Assembly (NCBI GenBank): GCA_014360655.1
Contig: JACIXC010000014.1
Coordinates: 1-64,000 of the forward strand
Direction of reading: 5' to 3'
DNA length: 64,000 bases
Origin: Actinomycetota bacterium
GTDB taxonomy: Bacteria; Actinomycetota; Geothermincolia; Geothermincolales; RBG-13-55-18
Position numbers and translations under genes: made by a program
Notes under the pieces: generated by a model
Told to the model about the DNA's origin: nothing
The model's input: only the letters and a program-made list of their open reading frames with translations
Databases searched by the model: none
Part shown: positions 17,879 to 27,239 of the stretch, piece after piece
Layout of the letters: each line of letters begins with the position of its first letter
Numbering within the stretch: position 1 is the first letter of the stretch

Positions 17879-20563
17879 ATGGCGCAGCGGATGGACGACG
17901 GTGTTGCGCATGGTCTTGGCGAAACCACGCTTGGGGAAAAGCGAAAGGCGCGCGGGATATCACTCCCTTTCCGGCCCCGGGGAAGAACGACGCGGGGCGC
18001 TTGCCTCCCCGGCCGCGGGAAGGAGTACGCGGCGGTGTTGGCCTTCTTCCTCCTCCTCGCGGTCTTCTTCACCTGGCCGCTCATCCTGCACGTGCACGAG
18101 GGCGTGGTAGGCAACCGCAACGATACGCTCCTCAACACCTGGATCGTGACCTGGGACGCCAAGACCGTATTCACCCGCCCCTGGGGTCTTTTCCAGGGCA
18201 ACATAATCTACCCATCCCGCGACGTCCTCGCCTACTCGGAACACCTCTTCGCCCTGGGGGTGCTGGCGGCTCCCGTCTATCACGTGAGCGGTAACCCCGT
18301 ACTGGCGTACAACTTCCTCCTCTTCCTGGCCATGGTGCTCTCCGGCTTCGGTTGCTACCTGCTGGTGAGGGAATGGAAGGGCAGCCGCGCCGGGGGCCTG
18401 ATAGCCGGCGCCTACTTCTCCTTCGTCACCTACCGCATAACGAAGATGGGACACCTGCACGTCTATTTCTCGGCCTTCCTCCCCTTCATGCTCCTCTACG
18501 AGAACCGTTACCTGGAAAAAGGCGGCAGGAAGAACCTGCTGCTCTTCGGGCTCTTCCTGCTGGTGCAGTCGCTTTGCAGCTGGCATTACCTGGTGTTCTG
18601 CTTCTTCGCCGCCGGCCTCATGTGGGCCTGGAAGGCCCTTTTCGCCCGCCGCGGCGTGGAGTGGAGGAGGCTGGCATGGGCGGTCGCCGCCTTCGCGCTG
18701 GTGCTCGCCTGCGTGCTTCCCTTCGCCCTGCCGTACCTGCGGGCGCACGCGCGCCTGCCCGGTTTCGAGCGCAGCACCCGCGAGGCGGAGACCATGTATT
18801 CCCTCAACCTGGGGGATCTCCTGGTGGTCACCCACCACAGCGTGCTCTACGGCGGCGCGCCCGGCCCCCTGACCATCGCGGGAACGGAAAGGGTGTGCTT
18901 TCCGGGCCTGGCGGTGCCCCTGTTGGCCCTGGCGGCCCTCATCCTCCTTTTTCTGCGCAGGGAGAAGGGAGGGGAGAAGGAGGAGGGCAGTGGCGAACGC
19001 GCCTCCCGCAGGAAGGCTGCCATCTATTTCCTCGTCCTGGCGGCCGCCGCCTTCCTGGTGGCCATGGGACCGGAGGTCAGGGGAATCACCAATCCACTCT
19101 ACCACCTCCTCTACAAGGTGGGGATAATGAGGTTCATCCGCGTGCCGGCGCGCTTCTATACGCTCGTCATACTGGGACTGGCCGTTCTCGCGGGTTTCGG
19201 CGCGGGGGAGATCTCCTCCCGCGTGGGCGCCTCCCGCGTGGTCGCCTCCAGCACTGCGGCGCGGCAGTCCGGCTCGCGGGCGGGAAAAGCGCTCTCCTTA
19301 CTCGTTCTGGCCGTGGTCCTGGTCGATTTGGCCTCCACCAACCTCTACGTGTTCAGGGTCCCCGTCAAGGGAGAGGTGCCCGGGGTCTATTCCTGGCTCG
19401 GGGAGCAGGGAGAGGTGGCGGCCATCGAGCTTCCCACCTCCCCGCTGGGAGGCCTCAACCGTTACGACCGCGACAACGACCTGGCCTTCACGGACGTGGA
19501 GGAATACCACGACCGGGAGGCGCAGGCGATGTACTTCAGCACCCGTCACTGGAAGAAAATAGTAAACGGCTACAGCGGTTACTTCCCCTACTTCTACCGG
19601 CGCACCATGATCGAGATGCAGGGGTTCCCCTCCCGCCGCGGCGTGGAGCTGCTGCGCGGCCTGGGCGTGGACTTCGTCCTCTGGAACTGGGATTGGACAC
19701 CGCCGGAGAAAAGGGAGGAATACGCGGCACGGCTGCGGGAACAGCCGGGGCTCACGGAGGTGAGGGATTTCGGGACGCATACCGTCTTCCGCGTGGAGCC
19801 CGGCCCGGCGGCTTCTTGGCAGGACCTGGAAATAGATGCCGTCTGCCCCGGGCAGGTGCGCGCCGGGGATGGCTTCAACCTGGGGATCCTGGCACGCAAC
19901 CGCGCGGAAGCGCCCCTGGTGATGGCGGAGGAAGACCCCCAGGAAGCGGTGCTGACCTTCCGCGACGAGGGGGGAGGGGAGGCCCTGCGGGAGGAGGTGA
20001 CCTACCGCGCTCCCTTCTTCCTGCAGGCCGGTGAGGCCGTGTGCCTCCCCGTTTACGTGAAAAAGGCCCCGCCCCCGGGTTCGTACCGCCTGGACCTCTC
20101 CCTGCGGGGGGGCGTGCTGGGCGCGAGGGAATATTCCTTTGACCTGGAGGTGGCGGAGATCCCGCAGTCCGTGGAGCCCTCGCGGCTCGAGGGGGAGCTC
20201 ACCCTCGTGGGAGGGGAGGAGATGGTGCTTCCCTCCCCGGACGGCCTGCTCCCCCTGGATCTCGAGGCGGTCAACCTGGGGGACACCCTTTGGCGCGCCG
20301 CCTGGGAGACGAAGGAGGACGAGTTCCTGCACCCCGAGGGCCTGGTGCACATCGCCGTGCGCTGGGAGCAGGACGGGGAAAAGGTATGGGAGGAGCAACG
20401 CTGCACCCTTCCCTGCGACGTGTCGCCGGGACAGTCCGTGGCGGTGCCCACCCTGGTGAGGATTCCGGCGGCGCCGGGCGGTTACCGAGTCTTCATCGGC
20501 CTGACCTGCGAGGGTTTCGGCTGGTTCGGGGGAGTGCGGGAGCTGGAGTTGACGGTGAGGTGA
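17879..20563 (+). CDS. Large multi-pass membrane protein, GT-C/YfhO-like, with C-terminal beta domains
   Basis: An 894-residue protein. The first 50 residues are hydrophilic, then about ten membrane helices follow from EYAAVLAFFLLLAVFFTWPL to about residue 480. The loop after helix 1 has GNRNDTLLNTWIVTWD, reminiscent of the acidic first-loop motif in GT-C proteins. Residues 480-650 form an extracytoplasmic domain. The last 250 residues look like two beta-sandwich modules (PGQVRAGDGFNLGILARN; VTYRAPFFLQAGEAVCLPVYV). Function in glycan or lipid-linked sugar transfer is likely but unproven. The ATG follows GAGAGG. Confidence 0.7.
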   Translation: MAQRMDDGVAHGLGETTLGEKRKARGISLPFRPRGRTTRGACLPGRGKEYAAVLAFFLLLAVFFTWPLILHVHEGVVGNRNDTLLNTWIVTWDAKTVFTRPWGLFQGNIIYPSRDVLAYSEHLFALGVLAAPVYHVSGNPVLAYNFLLFLAMVLSGFGCYLLVREWKGSRAGGLIAGAYFSFVTYRITKMGHLHVYFSAFLPFMLLYENRYLEKGGRKNLLLFGLFLLVQSLCSWHYLVFCFFAAGLMWAWKALFARRGVEWRRLAWAVAAFALVLACVLPFALPYLRAHARLPGFERSTREAETMYSLNLGDLLVVTHHSVLYGGAPGPLTIAGTERVCFPGLAVPLLALAALILLFLRREKGGEKEEGSGERASRRKAAIYFLVLAAAAFLVAMGPEVRGITNPLYHLLYKVGIMRFIRVPARFYTLVILGLAVLAGFGAGEISSRVGASRVVASSTAARQSGSRAGKALSLLVLAVVLVDLASTNLYVFRVPVKGEVPGVYSWLGEQGEVAAIELPTSPLGGLNRYDRDNDLAFTDVEEYHDREAQAMYFSTRHWKKIVNGYSGYFPYFYRRTMIEMQGFPSRRGVELLRGLGVDFVLWNWDWTPPEKREEYAARLREQPGLTEVRDFGTHTVFRVEPGPAASWQDLEIDAVCPGQVRAGDGFNLGILARNRAEAPLVMAEEDPQEAVLTFRDEGGGEALREEVTYRAPFFLQAGEAVCLPVYVKKAPPPGSYRLDLSLRGGVLGAREYSFDLEVAEIPQSVEPSRLEGELTLVGGEEMVLPSPDGLLPLDLEAVNLGDTLWRAAWETKEDEFLHPEGLVHIAVRWEQDGEKVWEEQRCTLPCDVSPGQSVAVPTLVRIPAAPGGYRVFIGLTCEGFGWFGGVRELELTVR

Positions 20564-20892
20564 TCGCGCCGACCTGCCGCCTCCGGCAGTGGGCGCAGGC
20601 CCTTAGCGGCGGGCGAAGGTGGAGCGCTCATGTTACGGAGGGCTTGCCGGCGGTAGGCGGAGAGGAGCTGTCGGCGTGGGGAGCGTCCCGGTGATGCGCA
20701 GTACCGGTTTACGCGGCGTCCGGCGGCACGGTGAAAAACGTATTCCCGGGGGTGGAGAGGCACGGGGGGCGTGTAGAATAGGGGCATCGGGGCAGGGTGC
20801 ATCGGGGCAGGGGCATGAGGGAATGTATCCTGAGGGGCGGGTGGGGCGTACGGCGTGATCGGAGAAAGGATCGAGGAACAGGAGCCGAAGCG
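20564..20892. other. Gap before the CoA-ligase-like gene
   Basis: Contains a short tandem repeat, GCATCGGGGCAGG at 20784-20796 and again at 20799-20811. The downstream frame is open to an ATG at 20797, but 20893 has the better ribosome site. Confidence 0.35.
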
Positions 20893-22335
20893 ATGTACGG
20901 GAACGGCAACGACCGTAGCGACCTGGACGTGTTCTTCGCCCCGCGCAGCGTGGCCGTGGTGGGCGCCACCGCCAACAAGGCCAAGGGCGGCTACAACATC
21001 CTGGCCAACATGCTGGAATCCTTCGCGGGCCCCGTTTACCCGGTGAACCCGGGGAGGGACGAGATACTCGGCGCACGGTGCTATCCCTCGCTGCGCGATC
21101 TGGCGGGCAAGGTGGACCTGGCCGTCGTCTTCGTGCCGGCGGCGGCGGTGCCGGGGGTGCTCGAGGACTGCGTGGCGGCGGGGGTGCGGGCGGCGGTGAT
21201 CGAGTCCGGCGGCTTCGCCGAGGTGGGAGAGGAGGGGCGGGAGCTGACCCGCCGCTGCCAGGAGATAGCCTCGCGGGGGAACCTGCGCCTGTGGGGACCC
21301 AACTGCACCGGCCTGGTGTGCACGGACCCCTTCATCTTCACGCCTTTCATGCGCGCGACCAACGCCCACAAGCGGCTGGCCCCGGGCAACCTGGGCATCA
21401 TAGCCCAGAGCGGCATGCTGGCGGCGGGGTTCATGTTCCAGTACGTGCTGTCGGGTTTCTTCAAGGTGAGCAAGGCATGCGCCATCGGCAACAAGATAGA
21501 CGTGGACGAGGTGGATGTATTGGAATATTTTTCCAAGGACGAGGCCACCAGGGCCGTGGTGGCCTACCTGGAGTCCATAAACCGCGGGAGCGAGTTCCTC
21601 GAGGCGGCGCGGGCCATGCGGGGACGCAAGCCTCTGGCCGTGCTCAAGGGCGGGAGGTACGAGGAAGCGGCACGGGCCGCCCTCTCCCACACCGCGAGCC
21701 TTGCGGGCTCGGACGAGGTGGTGGACGGGGCGCTGCGCCAGGCGGGGGTGGTGCGCGTGTACGATTTCCACGACCTCATGAACCTGGGAAAGGCCTTTTC
21801 GCTGCACCCCGAGCCTTTCCGCCTGACCTCGCCCCAGGGGGACGGCGTGGCCGTGGTGACCATCACGGGCGGCGGCGGGGTGGTGACGACGGACCTCCTG
21901 CGCGACGCGGGGCTGCGCCTGCCCGCCCTGGAGGAGCGCACGCTCAGGGGCCTGGCGGAGATATTCCCGCCCTGGATGCCACCCTCAAACCCCGTGGACA
22001 TCTGGCCGGCCATCGAGCAGAGGGGCCCGGCGGTCTTCTCGGAGACGCTGCGGGAGGTCCTGGCGGATGACCGCGTGGACGGGGTGATCCTCCTCCCCTT
22101 CTCCTCGCGTCTCCTGGATATTTATCCCTTCGAGGAGATAGGTAGGGTCACGCGCGAGAGCGGCAAGGCCGTGGTCTCCTGGGTCTTCGGTGACCTGCGC
22201 TACTTCGTGGAATACGAGACCCGCATGCGGGAATACGGCATCCCCGTCTTCATAGACCTGCGTTCCTGCGTGCTGGCCATGCGGGCTTACCTCCATTTCT
22301 CCCGCCTGGCCAGGGAGGAGGGGGCCGCGGGTTGA
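20893..22335 (+). CDS. ADP-forming acyl-CoA synthetase alpha-like subunit
   Basis: 480 residues from the ATG at 20893, chosen because ACAGGAG precedes it and the family homology starts directly (LDVFFAPRSVAVVGATANKAKGG). The order is an N-terminal CoA-binding Rossmann domain, then succinyl-CoA-ligase-like flavodoxin domains (RLWGPNCTGLVCTDP, LGIIAQSGMLAAG, CAIGNKIDVDE, LKGGRYEEAARAALSHTASLAGSD). The conserved His in SHTASLAG is the phospho-His region of ADP-forming acetyl-CoA synthetases. No ATP-grasp beta subunit is adjacent, so the partner may be elsewhere. These enzymes make ATP from acyl-CoA in anaerobes. It is convergent with the next gene. Confidence 0.82.
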   Translation: MYGNGNDRSDLDVFFAPRSVAVVGATANKAKGGYNILANMLESFAGPVYPVNPGRDEILGARCYPSLRDLAGKVDLAVVFVPAAAVPGVLEDCVAAGVRAAVIESGGFAEVGEEGRELTRRCQEIASRGNLRLWGPNCTGLVCTDPFIFTPFMRATNAHKRLAPGNLGIIAQSGMLAAGFMFQYVLSGFFKVSKACAIGNKIDVDEVDVLEYFSKDEATRAVVAYLESINRGSEFLEAARAMRGRKPLAVLKGGRYEEAARAALSHTASLAGSDEVVDGALRQAGVVRVYDFHDLMNLGKAFSLHPEPFRLTSPQGDGVAVVTITGGGGVVTTDLLRDAGLRLPALEERTLRGLAEIFPPWMPPSNPVDIWPAIEQRGPAVFSETLREVLADDRVDGVILLPFSSRLLDIYPFEEIGRVTRESGKAVVSWVFGDLRYFVEYETRMREYGIPVFIDLRSCVLAMRAYLHFSRLAREEGAAG

Positions 22336-22457
22336 GGGGCCGCCGCCTCGCTTTCGAGAGCCGCGCCCAAGTGGGGAAGGGAGGGAGAGGGGAAATGAGC
22401 CCCCGCGCCTCGGGCCACTCCGCATCGTTAGCCGCAGCTACATGGCGAGATGGAAAA

Positions 22458-22491
22458 CCCCGGGCCCCGACATGCGGAGATGGGCCCGGGG
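22458..22491 (-). terminator. Rho-independent terminator of the VCBS-repeat gene
   Basis: CCCCGGGCCC (22458-22467) pairs perfectly with GGGCCCGGGG (22482-22491). On the minus strand the stem is followed by TTTTCC, so it fits the gene ending at 22505. It may also stop transcription from the convergent CoA-ligase-like gene. Confidence 0.7.
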
Positions 22492-22504
22492 CCTTTCCGG
22501 TATC

Positions 22505-25291
22505 TTACTTGGGGTCATATCCGAAACCGCAGGTGCTGTGCCCTCCCGGCGTGTCTCCGCCGAAGTACATGGGCCTCTCGGCCACGATGGGAAGGTCGGA
22601 GCGCACCTTGATGGAGACGTCCCCGTGCTGGTTGTCGTGCACCCCGATGCCCACGTCCCAGCCGTGCACGGGTATGGAGGACCGGGAGTACGCCTCCACG
22701 AAGACCTCGCGGCGCACGTTGTTCCCGTCCCCGCAGAGGTAGTCGATGTAGACGCGGGTGGGTCGCGGGTTGGGGTTCTGCAGGCACAGCCAGGTCTGGA
22801 AGCCGGGGCGCGTGCAGCCCTCGGCGAAGACCCAGTTGCGGTGGGCGGAGGTGGAACCGATGATGTCGGAGCCGCCGGCCCAGGCGCCGTTGTAGTTGAA
22901 ATAGACGGGCCTCTCGGCCACGATCTCCAGGTCGGAGGTCACCTTGATGGAGACGTCCCCGTGCTGGTTGTCGTGCACCCCGATGCCCACGTCCCAGCCG
23001 TGCACGGGTATGGAGGACCGGGAGTACGCCTCCACGAAGACCTCGCGGCGCACGTTGTTCCCGTCCCCGCAGAGGTAGTCGATGTGGACGCGGGTGGCTC
23101 GCGGGTTCGGGTTCTGCAGGCACAGCCAGGTCTGGAAGCCGGGGCGCGTGCAGCCCTCGGCGAAGTACCATTCCTTCCGCGGGGCGTCCGCGCCCATGAC
23201 GTCGTGGCCGCCGTTCCACGCCCCGTTGTAGTTGAAATAGACGGGCCTCTCGGCCACGATGGGAAGGTCGGAACGCACCTTGATGGAGACGTCGCCGTGC
23301 TGGTTGTCGTGCACCCCGATGCCCACGTCCCAGCCGTGCACGGGGATGGAGGAACGGGAGCGCGGGCCCATCACCACCTCGCGGTACACGTTGTTGCCGT
23401 CCCCGCAGAGGTAGTCGATGTAGACGCGGGTGGGGGCCTGGTTGGGGTTCTGCAGGCACAGCCAGGTCTGGAAGCCGGGGCGCGTGCAGCCCTCGGCGAA
23501 GTACCATTCCTTCCGCGGGGCGTCCGCGCCCATGGCGTCGTGCCCTCCCCTCCACTGCCCGTTGTAGGTGAAGTAAAGGGCCCTTTCGCTGATGAGACCC
23601 TCGTGGTTGGAGATGACGTATGCGCTCACGTCCTGTCCCGCTATCATGGAGTTGACGACCACGGTGACGCGCGAACTGGGCGGCAGGTGGACGACCTGGA
23701 TGGCGGAGAGCCCGCTTCTCAGTATGTAGCGCAGCTGGGCCGTGATGCCGAAGGGATTGTCGTTCATGAGCGGGATGTATTCCCTGAAGCCGGGCCCCGT
23801 GTATCCCTCCGCGAAGTAAGCGCTGCTCCTCACCTCCTGGGGGCTCCAGATGTCCGGCACCTCCTGGTGGGGGAAGCATGCCCTGTGGTGGCGGTCCTTG
23901 CGGAACATGGGCCAGGGAGCGAGGCCCGCGTTCCAGTTGCCGGCCTTGTAACAGATGATGCGGCCGTTGTCTCCCTCCACACCGTTGGTCACCACCACCT
24001 CGGTCCTCCCGTCCCCGTCGATGTCTCCCACGGCGGCGGAGTTGAATATGATGGCGCCCGTGTGCACCACCAGCACGGTGTTTCCCCAGGCGTCGAAGCC
24101 CACCATGGACATCCCCTCGCCGATGAGGCAGTCCAGGTCGCCGTCGCCGTCGATGTCCGCTATGACGGGAGACCCCAGCTTGTCCGTGCCGTAGTACTTG
24201 CGCTGCCACTTGAGGGCGCCGTTATGCTCCCAGCAGTAGAGCCAGTCATCGTTGCTGCCGCATACCACCTCGAAGAAGCCGTCGCCGTCCAGGTCGGCCA
24301 CGGCGGGGGACGAGAAGTTGTTGTCGCCGGTGTTCACCGGCCAGCCGGGCAGGCTCTCCCCGCGGTAGTTGAAGGCATAGACGTGCTTACCGTCGGCATA
24401 CGAGAGGTAGGTGGGCTGGCCGGGGTCGGTGTTCTGCCAGTAGTGCCCCGTTCCCACGACGATGTCGGGGAAGCCGTCCAGGTCCAGGTCGGCTACCGCC
24501 GGCGATGACCATACCACCTGGGGTATACACTTGGGGAAGCCGCTCTTGATGGAGCCGTTCTCCTCGAAGACGTAGAGCAGGCCGCCGCGGGGCCAGGGCC
24601 AGTTGGGCCCGCTCCAGCAGTCCGCCCCGATGATCACCTCGTCCTTGCCGTCCAGGTCTATGTCCGCGCAGGCGGGCGAGGACCACACGCTGTCGGCGTT
24701 GTAGTACTGGAAAGCCAGGGGACCCTGGTAGTGCCAGGCGGTGACGTAATGGCCCCAGGTGCCCACCACGATCTCCAGGTCCCCGTCCCCGTCGATGTCG
24801 CCGCTGGCCGGAGAGGGGAAGACCTGCTTGTAACCGTAGGCGGAACCGGCGAACTTGGGCCATCCCCAGCCGGAGAGGTCCTGTCCGAGGTGGTTCAGCC
24901 CGTAGACGTAACCGTTGTCGCAGCCGATGTAGATCTCCATGAGTCCATTGCCGTCGCAGTCCACGACGCAGGGCGTGGACTGGATGGCGGCGCCGGTGTA
25001 ACGGGCCCAGCGGACGTTGCCGAAGGCGTCCAGGCAATAGATATGACCGTTGAGGTTGCCGGTGATGATCTCCTGGCGTCCGTCGCCGTCCAGGTCGGCC
25101 AGGGTGGGCGAGGCGTGCTTGAAGCCGCTGCCCGTGGATACCTCCCACATCTTGTACCACTGGGGCGGCGTGACATCGGCCCCCGCCTCGCGTGGGGGAG
25201 GAGCGAGCGCGAGCAGCGTGGTCAAGATGAGAACGGCCACGGCGACCAGCACGGTCAGCGACCTGGATGTTGTCTTCCCCGCGATAATCAT
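22505..25291 (-). CDS. Secreted VCBS/FG-GAP-repeat protein with surface modules
   Basis: A 928-residue protein with a signal peptide (LTVLVAVAVLILTTLLALA) and cleavage near REAGA. Residues about 55-480 hold eight FG-GAP/VCBS repeats with the calcium-site pattern DxDGDGxxE (for example DLDGDGRQEIITG, DIDGDGDLEIVVG), which fold as a beta-propeller. From about residue 500 come four modules with WYFAEG, NP, VHGWDVGIGVHDNQHGDVS and IVAERPVYFNYNG. The last three are nearly identical and reflect recent duplication. The module family is the same as in the SpoIID-like protein at 9228-11804. Probably a cell-surface or extracellular adhesion protein; the ligand is unknown. Confidence 0.85.
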   Translation of the reverse strand: MIIAGKTTSRSLTVLVAVAVLILTTLLALAPPPREAGADVTPPQWYKMWEVSTGSGFKHASPTLADLDGDGRQEIITGNLNGHIYCLDAFGNVRWARYTGAAIQSTPCVVDCDGNGLMEIYIGCDNGYVYGLNHLGQDLSGWGWPKFAGSAYGYKQVFPSPASGDIDGDGDLEIVVGTWGHYVTAWHYQGPLAFQYYNADSVWSSPACADIDLDGKDEVIIGADCWSGPNWPWPRGGLLYVFEENGSIKSGFPKCIPQVVWSSPAVADLDLDGFPDIVVGTGHYWQNTDPGQPTYLSYADGKHVYAFNYRGESLPGWPVNTGDNNFSSPAVADLDGDGFFEVVCGSNDDWLYCWEHNGALKWQRKYYGTDKLGSPVIADIDGDGDLDCLIGEGMSMVGFDAWGNTVLVVHTGAIIFNSAAVGDIDGDGRTEVVVTNGVEGDNGRIICYKAGNWNAGLAPWPMFRKDRHHRACFPHQEVPDIWSPQEVRSSAYFAEGYTGPGFREYIPLMNDNPFGITAQLRYILRSGLSAIQVVHLPPSSRVTVVVNSMIAGQDVSAYVISNHEGLISERALYFTYNGQWRGGHDAMGADAPRKEWYFAEGCTRPGFQTWLCLQNPNQAPTRVYIDYLCGDGNNVYREVVMGPRSRSSIPVHGWDVGIGVHDNQHGDVSIKVRSDLPIVAERPVYFNYNGAWNGGHDVMGADAPRKEWYFAEGCTRPGFQTWLCLQNPNPRATRVHIDYLCGDGNNVRREVFVEAYSRSSIPVHGWDVGIGVHDNQHGDVSIKVTSDLEIVAERPVYFNYNGAWAGGSDIIGSTSAHRNWVFAEGCTRPGFQTWLCLQNPNPRPTRVYIDYLCGDGNNVRREVFVEAYSRSSIPVHGWDVGIGVHDNQHGDVSIKVRSDLPIVAERPMYFGGDTPGGHSTCGFGYDPK
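22560..23570 (-). repeat. Three 336-bp direct repeats inside the VCBS-repeat gene
   Basis: The block containing CTTGATGGAGACGTC recurs at 22607, 22943 and 23279, a period of exactly 336 bases (112 codons). Long stretches are identical between copies, including at third codon positions, so duplication or gene conversion is recent. Confidence 0.85.
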
Positions 25292-25810
25292 CCCTTTTCC
25301 TCCCGCGTTCTCCTTCCGATGCAGTGTGTCAAGCTTCGCCAGGACGAGGCACGCCGGGCCTTCGTCATCCCCTACCGAGGAAGCCCGCCCGGACGTTCCC
25401 GCCGCCCGGCCGTCACCCGGGGTGAAGCGGTCTGCGGGTGAAACGGTCGACGGCAGTCCCCTTCCCGCGCCTTCGGCCGATAGTTAAGCAAGGAGCCGGC
25501 TGCATCGTTGTTTTCTCGCTTTTTAGCTTCAACCGGCTTCCTTTCTGTTATCGGCAGCGGTGGGCGAGGGGTTGACCTCCCCGGGTTGACATCCTGCGGA
25601 GGGCGCGATGCGCGGCGCGCCGGTGGCCCCGAGGGGACGTTGGAGGCGGGGTGCCCGGGTCCGAGGGTGTGCGGGATCGAGGGCAGGGGCAGGGACGGGT
25701 CCGGGGTCGAGGTCCGCGCGGAGGTGGGTCGAGGGCGGGACGGGTCCGGGTTTCACGGTACGCGGAGGCAGGGTTGAGGGCGCGGGGAGGCGGCGCCTAT
25801 GATAAGGGGC
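25292..25810. other. Gap between the VCBS-repeat and GT4 genes
   Basis: The part nearest 25600-25798 is G-rich on the plus strand with a repeated GGGACGGGTCCGGG (25692-25705 and 25737-25750). No gene with a ribosome site is seen. Confidence 0.4.
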
Positions 25811-26920
25811 ATGAGGATAGCCGTATTCGCCGACCAGCTCTATTACCGTCAGCCGGGCGGGATCGGGACTTACCTGCGCCAACTGGTGCCGGGGATCGCC
25901 GCCGCCCTGCCCGGGGATGAGCTTGTCCTGCTCCATCACGGGCCCGAGGGAGCGCAACCCTTTCCGGGGCTGCCCAACGTCCGCGCCCGGCGTCTCCCCG
26001 GCCGCCGCGACGTGACCGGCGCCATGTGGCACAGCCTGGAAAGGCCGCACCTGGAAAGCTACCTGGGGAGGCTGGACCTGGTGCACGCCCCTTCCCTGGT
26101 CTGCCCGCCCTCGCGCGCTCCCCTGGTGGCCACCGTGCACGACCTGGGCGTGGTGAGATTCCCCGGGGCCTTCCCCACGCAGTGGCGGCTCTTTCACCGC
26201 CGCGGCCTTACCCTCATCCTGAAGAAGGCGGGGCTGATACTCGCCGTTTCGGGGAACACGGCGAGGGAGCTGCGCGCGCTCACCGGAAGGGGCGATCCCC
26301 GCGTGAGGGTGGTTCCCCAGGGCGTGGAGGCACCGCCTTCGCTCGCGGACGGGGAAGTGGAGCGGGTGCTGGCGGGGCACGGCCTGGAGCCCGGATACCT
26401 CCTCTTCGTGGGCACCATCGAGCCGCGCAAGAACCTGCCCCGACTGGTCCAGGCCTATGCTTCCCTGGACGAGGAGGACCGCAGGGCGGTCGGTCAGCTG
26501 ATCCTGGTGGGGCCGCAGGGATGGCTGGGGCGCTGGGAACTCAACCGCATCCTGTCGCAGCAGGGGGTGAGGTGGCTGGGTTTCCTGCCGCGCGAGGAGC
26601 TGGAGGCGATCTTCCGCGGGGCCGGCATCTTCGTCTACCCCTCCCTCTACGAGGGCTTCGGCCTGCCCGTGCTGGAAGCCATGGCCCGCGGCGTGCCCGT
26701 CATCACCTCCCGTACCTCGGCGCTCCTCGAGGTGGCCGAGGGGGCCGCCCTGCTGGTGGATCCCGGGGACGTCATGGACATGCGCAAGGCCCTGCGCCGC
26801 CTGGCGCGGGACGGCGACCTGCGCGCCCAGCTCGCGGAGCTGGGGAGGGAACGCGCCGCGTGCTATCCCTGGTCACGCACCGTGGAGCTCACGCTGGAAG
26901 CCTACCGGGAAGCCCTCTAA
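25811..26920 (+). CDS. GT4 family glycosyltransferase
   Basis: A 369-residue GT-B enzyme. The ATG at 25811 starts the family homology directly (MRIAVFADQLYYRQPGGIGTYLRQ); an ATG four codons earlier is possible. The C-terminal nucleotide-sugar domain shows LFVGTIEPRKNLPRLVQAY and the EGFGLPVLEAMARGVPVITS signature with the E-x7-E pair. Typical of mannosyl- or rhamnosyl-type transferases in polysaccharide synthesis. It is the last GC-rich gene before the CRISPR island, which begins just after its stop. Confidence 0.9.
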   Translation: MRIAVFADQLYYRQPGGIGTYLRQLVPGIAAALPGDELVLLHHGPEGAQPFPGLPNVRARRLPGRRDVTGAMWHSLERPHLESYLGRLDLVHAPSLVCPPSRAPLVATVHDLGVVRFPGAFPTQWRLFHRRGLTLILKKAGLILAVSGNTARELRALTGRGDPRVRVVPQGVEAPPSLADGEVERVLAGHGLEPGYLLFVGTIEPRKNLPRLVQAYASLDEEDRRAVGQLILVGPQGWLGRWELNRILSQQGVRWLGFLPREELEAIFRGAGIFVYPSLYEGFGLPVLEAMARGVPVITSRTSALLEVAEGAALLVDPGDVMDMRKALRRLARDGDLRAQLAELGRERAACYPWSRTVELTLEAYREAL

Positions 26921-27239
26921 TCGCCGATTTTAACCACGAAGCCGTTGCGACTTTGAGATGGCCAACCCAGGCGCATGGATTACCCCGTTGGGTTATGTTC
27001 TATAGACGCGGAGTGTTTCATTGATATTCTGTGATGTAGCCACTATTCACAATCGTGGAAAAACTCTTGTTATGCTTCCCTGAGTGCCGGTGAAAAAGGG
27101 CGCCGCTTCAATCCTGCTGCAATTAAACGTAGGAGTATGCGCGGCTTTGTCACTGCCATGTGATATACGAAAACTTGGGGTTGTTTTCTTGTGTGGAAAG
27201 GAAACGGTCCCTTCAGGATGGGTACGTGATTCGGAGTAA
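26921..27239. other. Left margin of the CRISPR-Cas island
   Basis: Base composition changes to AT-rich immediately after the glycosyltransferase. No supported gene. It holds the repeat-like element at 27105-27124. Confidence 0.5.
27105..27124 (-). promoter_or_regulatory. CRISPR-repeat-like element upstream of the cas operon
   Basis: The minus strand reads AATTGCAGCAGGATTGAAGC. It carries TTGCAG, the bases after the first G of the array repeat, and ATTGAAGC, the last eight bases (the crRNA 5' handle), joined by only six bases instead of 23. It lies about 230 bases upstream of cas3 in antisense orientation. Shortened repeats of this type near cas genes are known as parts of CreA/CreR guide RNAs. 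I found no convincing second half-repeat, so the role is a hypothesis. Confidence 0.35.
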
